Source of the DNA: an uncultured Lachnospiraceae bacterium | GTDB lineage: Bacteria > Bacillota > Clostridia > Lachnospirales > Lachnospiraceae | Direction: 5' to 3' | DNA length: 64,000 nt | NCBI GenBank assembly: GCA_902780405.1 | Contig: CACZFI010000001.1 | Location: forward strand, 1-64,000 | Position numbers and translations under genes: made by a program | Notes under the pieces: generated by a model | Database searches by the model: none | What the model was told of the DNA's origin: nothing | Seen by the model: only the letters and a program-made list of their open reading frames with translations | Part shown: piece after piece, positions 62,911 through 64,000 of the stretch | Layout: every line of letters begins with the position of its first letter | Position numbering within the stretch: position 1 is the stretch's first letter

Positions 62911-64000
62911 ATGGAAATTGAATCAACTGCGCTTTCAGCGCGTGAAAAAGGCGATATTTACTGGAGAAAACTGAAGTATTACCTTCAGTCCGTGCGTGAA
63001 AAAGGAGACCTGTCACAGGAAGCCAGATCTCTGCAGATGCTTGCCGCAGAGATCCTTACCGAGGATACGACGGAGCTTTCACGCAGAGTCAGGGAAGGAA
63101 GCCTTGCCATCAACGGCAATGAATTTAAAAGAAGGCCGCCCACGGCCACCGGAGAGGATGTCTATAAGCAAAACATCCTCCTGGTGAAGGTGAGTGCGGC
63201 TTATTTTCGTGAACTTGCAGATGCGGCCAAAGGCACGGAGGTGCCGAAGGAAGACCGCGTTCTGGTCGCATGCTTAGAGAATCTGATTCCCGTGATGGAG
63301 CAAGCGCTTTCCGTCTGGTTTTCGGCGCATGGCGTCTGTGCAAAGACAGGAGAGAAACTTTCTGCGAAAGATATGGAAGCCGCATCGGGCAGGCTTGCCG
63401 AGGAGATCAAAAAGTATGAAACGGAGGTCGGCAGCTTTAAGAGTAAGGTTGCAAAGTCCGTGGTGAAGGAACTCCTGGAATCGTTACAGGAGGCGGATAC
63501 CGATCCGGAGGATGACCATACCTTTGATGCGCTTGTCGCAGCACATGAGGATGCGTATCAAAAGCACAGGGAGCTGATCGAGCGGGCGACGAAAGAATAC
63601 AAACTGCTCTCCGCAAAACGCAGGTCCTACCGTATGATCTTTCCTCGGCTGGTTCGACTTGTCAGGGAGAAGGGTGGCTATACCTACGCCAACAAAATCA
63701 TGATCTACAAGGATGCAGCGCTTTATTACCGCGATTACATTGAGGAGAAGTTTGTAGCATCCCTCTGGGCGGAGAAGGGGTGTGTGAGTCTGATCCGGTC
63801 GCTGCTTACGGGGGAACCGGTGGATCCGATGGTTGCTAATTATATCTACGCACACTGGAAAACCGAGGTTCCTACCTTGCCGCTTTATGAAAAAGTAAAA
63901 GATCTTCCGGGATTCAAGAGTTTCTCCGAAGACTTAAACATCGACACGGAAAAGATGGAGTTTCCGGATCTTTCCGCGATCAGGGAGGGTATAGCAACGC
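62911..64000 (+). CDS. unrecognised helical protein, cut by window end
   Basis: Open from the ATG at 62911 to the window end (363 complete codons, no stop), so only the N-terminal part is seen. I do not recognise it. The sequence is hydrophilic and mostly helical, with many Glu/Lys/Leu heptad-like stretches (KYETEVGSFKSKVAKSVVKELLESL), no signal peptide and no membrane helix, so it should be cytoplasmic. A conserved-looking stretch is YANKIMIYKDAALYYRDYIEEKF. The ribosome binding site is weak (GGGATA). Its own promoter precedes it. Confidence 0.75.
   Translation, partial: MEIESTALSAREKGDIYWRKLKYYLQSVREKGDLSQEARSLQMLAAEILTEDTTELSRRVREGSLAINGNEFKRRPPTATGEDVYKQNILLVKVSAAYFRELADAAKGTEVPKEDRVLVACLENLIPVMEQALSVWFSAHGVCAKTGEKLSAKDMEAASGRLAEEIKKYETEVGSFKSKVAKSVVKELLESLQEADTDPEDDHTFDALVAAHEDAYQKHRELIERATKEYKLLSAKRRSYRMIFPRLVRLVREKGGYTYANKIMIYKDAALYYRDYIEEKFVASLWAEKGCVSLIRSLLTGEPVDPMVANYIYAHWKTEVPTLPLYEKVKDLPGFKSFSEDLNIDTEKMEFPDLSAIREGIAT

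Overview
The window reads as a chromosomal segment of a Gram-positive, anaerobic, probably motile member of the Clostridia, most likely Lachnospiraceae or a close relative. The reasons are strong AGGAGG-type ribosome binding sites, consensus sigma-A promoters (TTGACA, N16-18, TATAAT), the gene order nusB-xseA-xseB-ispA-dxs-tlyA-nadK-recN and ylxM-ffh-rpsP-khpA-rimM-trmD, a DUF6465 protein, a candidate Re-type citrate synthase, many small Thr/Glu-rich lipoproteins and plentiful chemotaxis, cyclic di-GMP and two-component signalling. The genus cannot be fixed from the sequence. Most genes lie on the plus strand. No insertion sequence, prophage, CRISPR array or rRNA was seen. Two tRNA genes are present (Glu-CTC, Gly-GCC). 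No gap of more than about 200 bases lacks an assigned feature.

Layout. 1-5069: a GGDEF protein with a damaged 5' end, an ABC exporter pair and a chemotaxis receptor. 5148-6518 (minus): an HMGL-like acyltransferase, possibly Re-citrate synthase. 6686-16271: elongation factor P, then a compact operon for transcription, DNA repair, isoprenoid precursors and NAD (nusB to nrnA). 16329-22924: a tandem DUF5067 lipoprotein, a DUF6465 protein, an unusual acidic membrane protein overlapping hisH-hisF, an acetyltransferase, an HPr-like protein without the active histidine, and mtaB.

23071-36784 is the most interesting part. It is a 13.7 kb co-directional cluster that encodes, in order, a FecR-domain membrane protein, a large exported repeat protein, a cyclic-nucleotide-binding PP2C phosphatase, a second paralogous exported protein, a CHASE2-class III adenylate cyclase, an RsbW-like kinase, a STAS antagonist, a GGDEF diguanylate cyclase and a PilT ATPase. 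The key residues of each enzyme are present. The simplest model is an envelope sensor that makes cAMP, a cAMP-gated phosphatase acting on a partner switch, and an output through cyclic di-GMP and pilus retraction instead of a sigma factor (none is encoded here). Two promoters in the cluster, before fecR and before the second exported protein, share a 54-base element.

36856-50486: a TIM-barrel protein (minus), tRNA-Glu, a zinc-ribbon membrane protein, the SRP/ribosome-maturation operon (without rplS), a lipoprotein/two-component group, CheV, an ArgD-type aminotransferase and an M18 aminopeptidase. 50489-64000: a 1450-residue hybrid sensor protein whose H-box histidine is replaced by Asn, tRNA-Gly (minus), an LTA-synthase-like enzyme, CheX, GuaB, a YdcF-domain membrane protein, TypA and an unrecognised gene cut by the window end.

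All calls rest on reading the sequence and recalling family motifs. No database search was possible.
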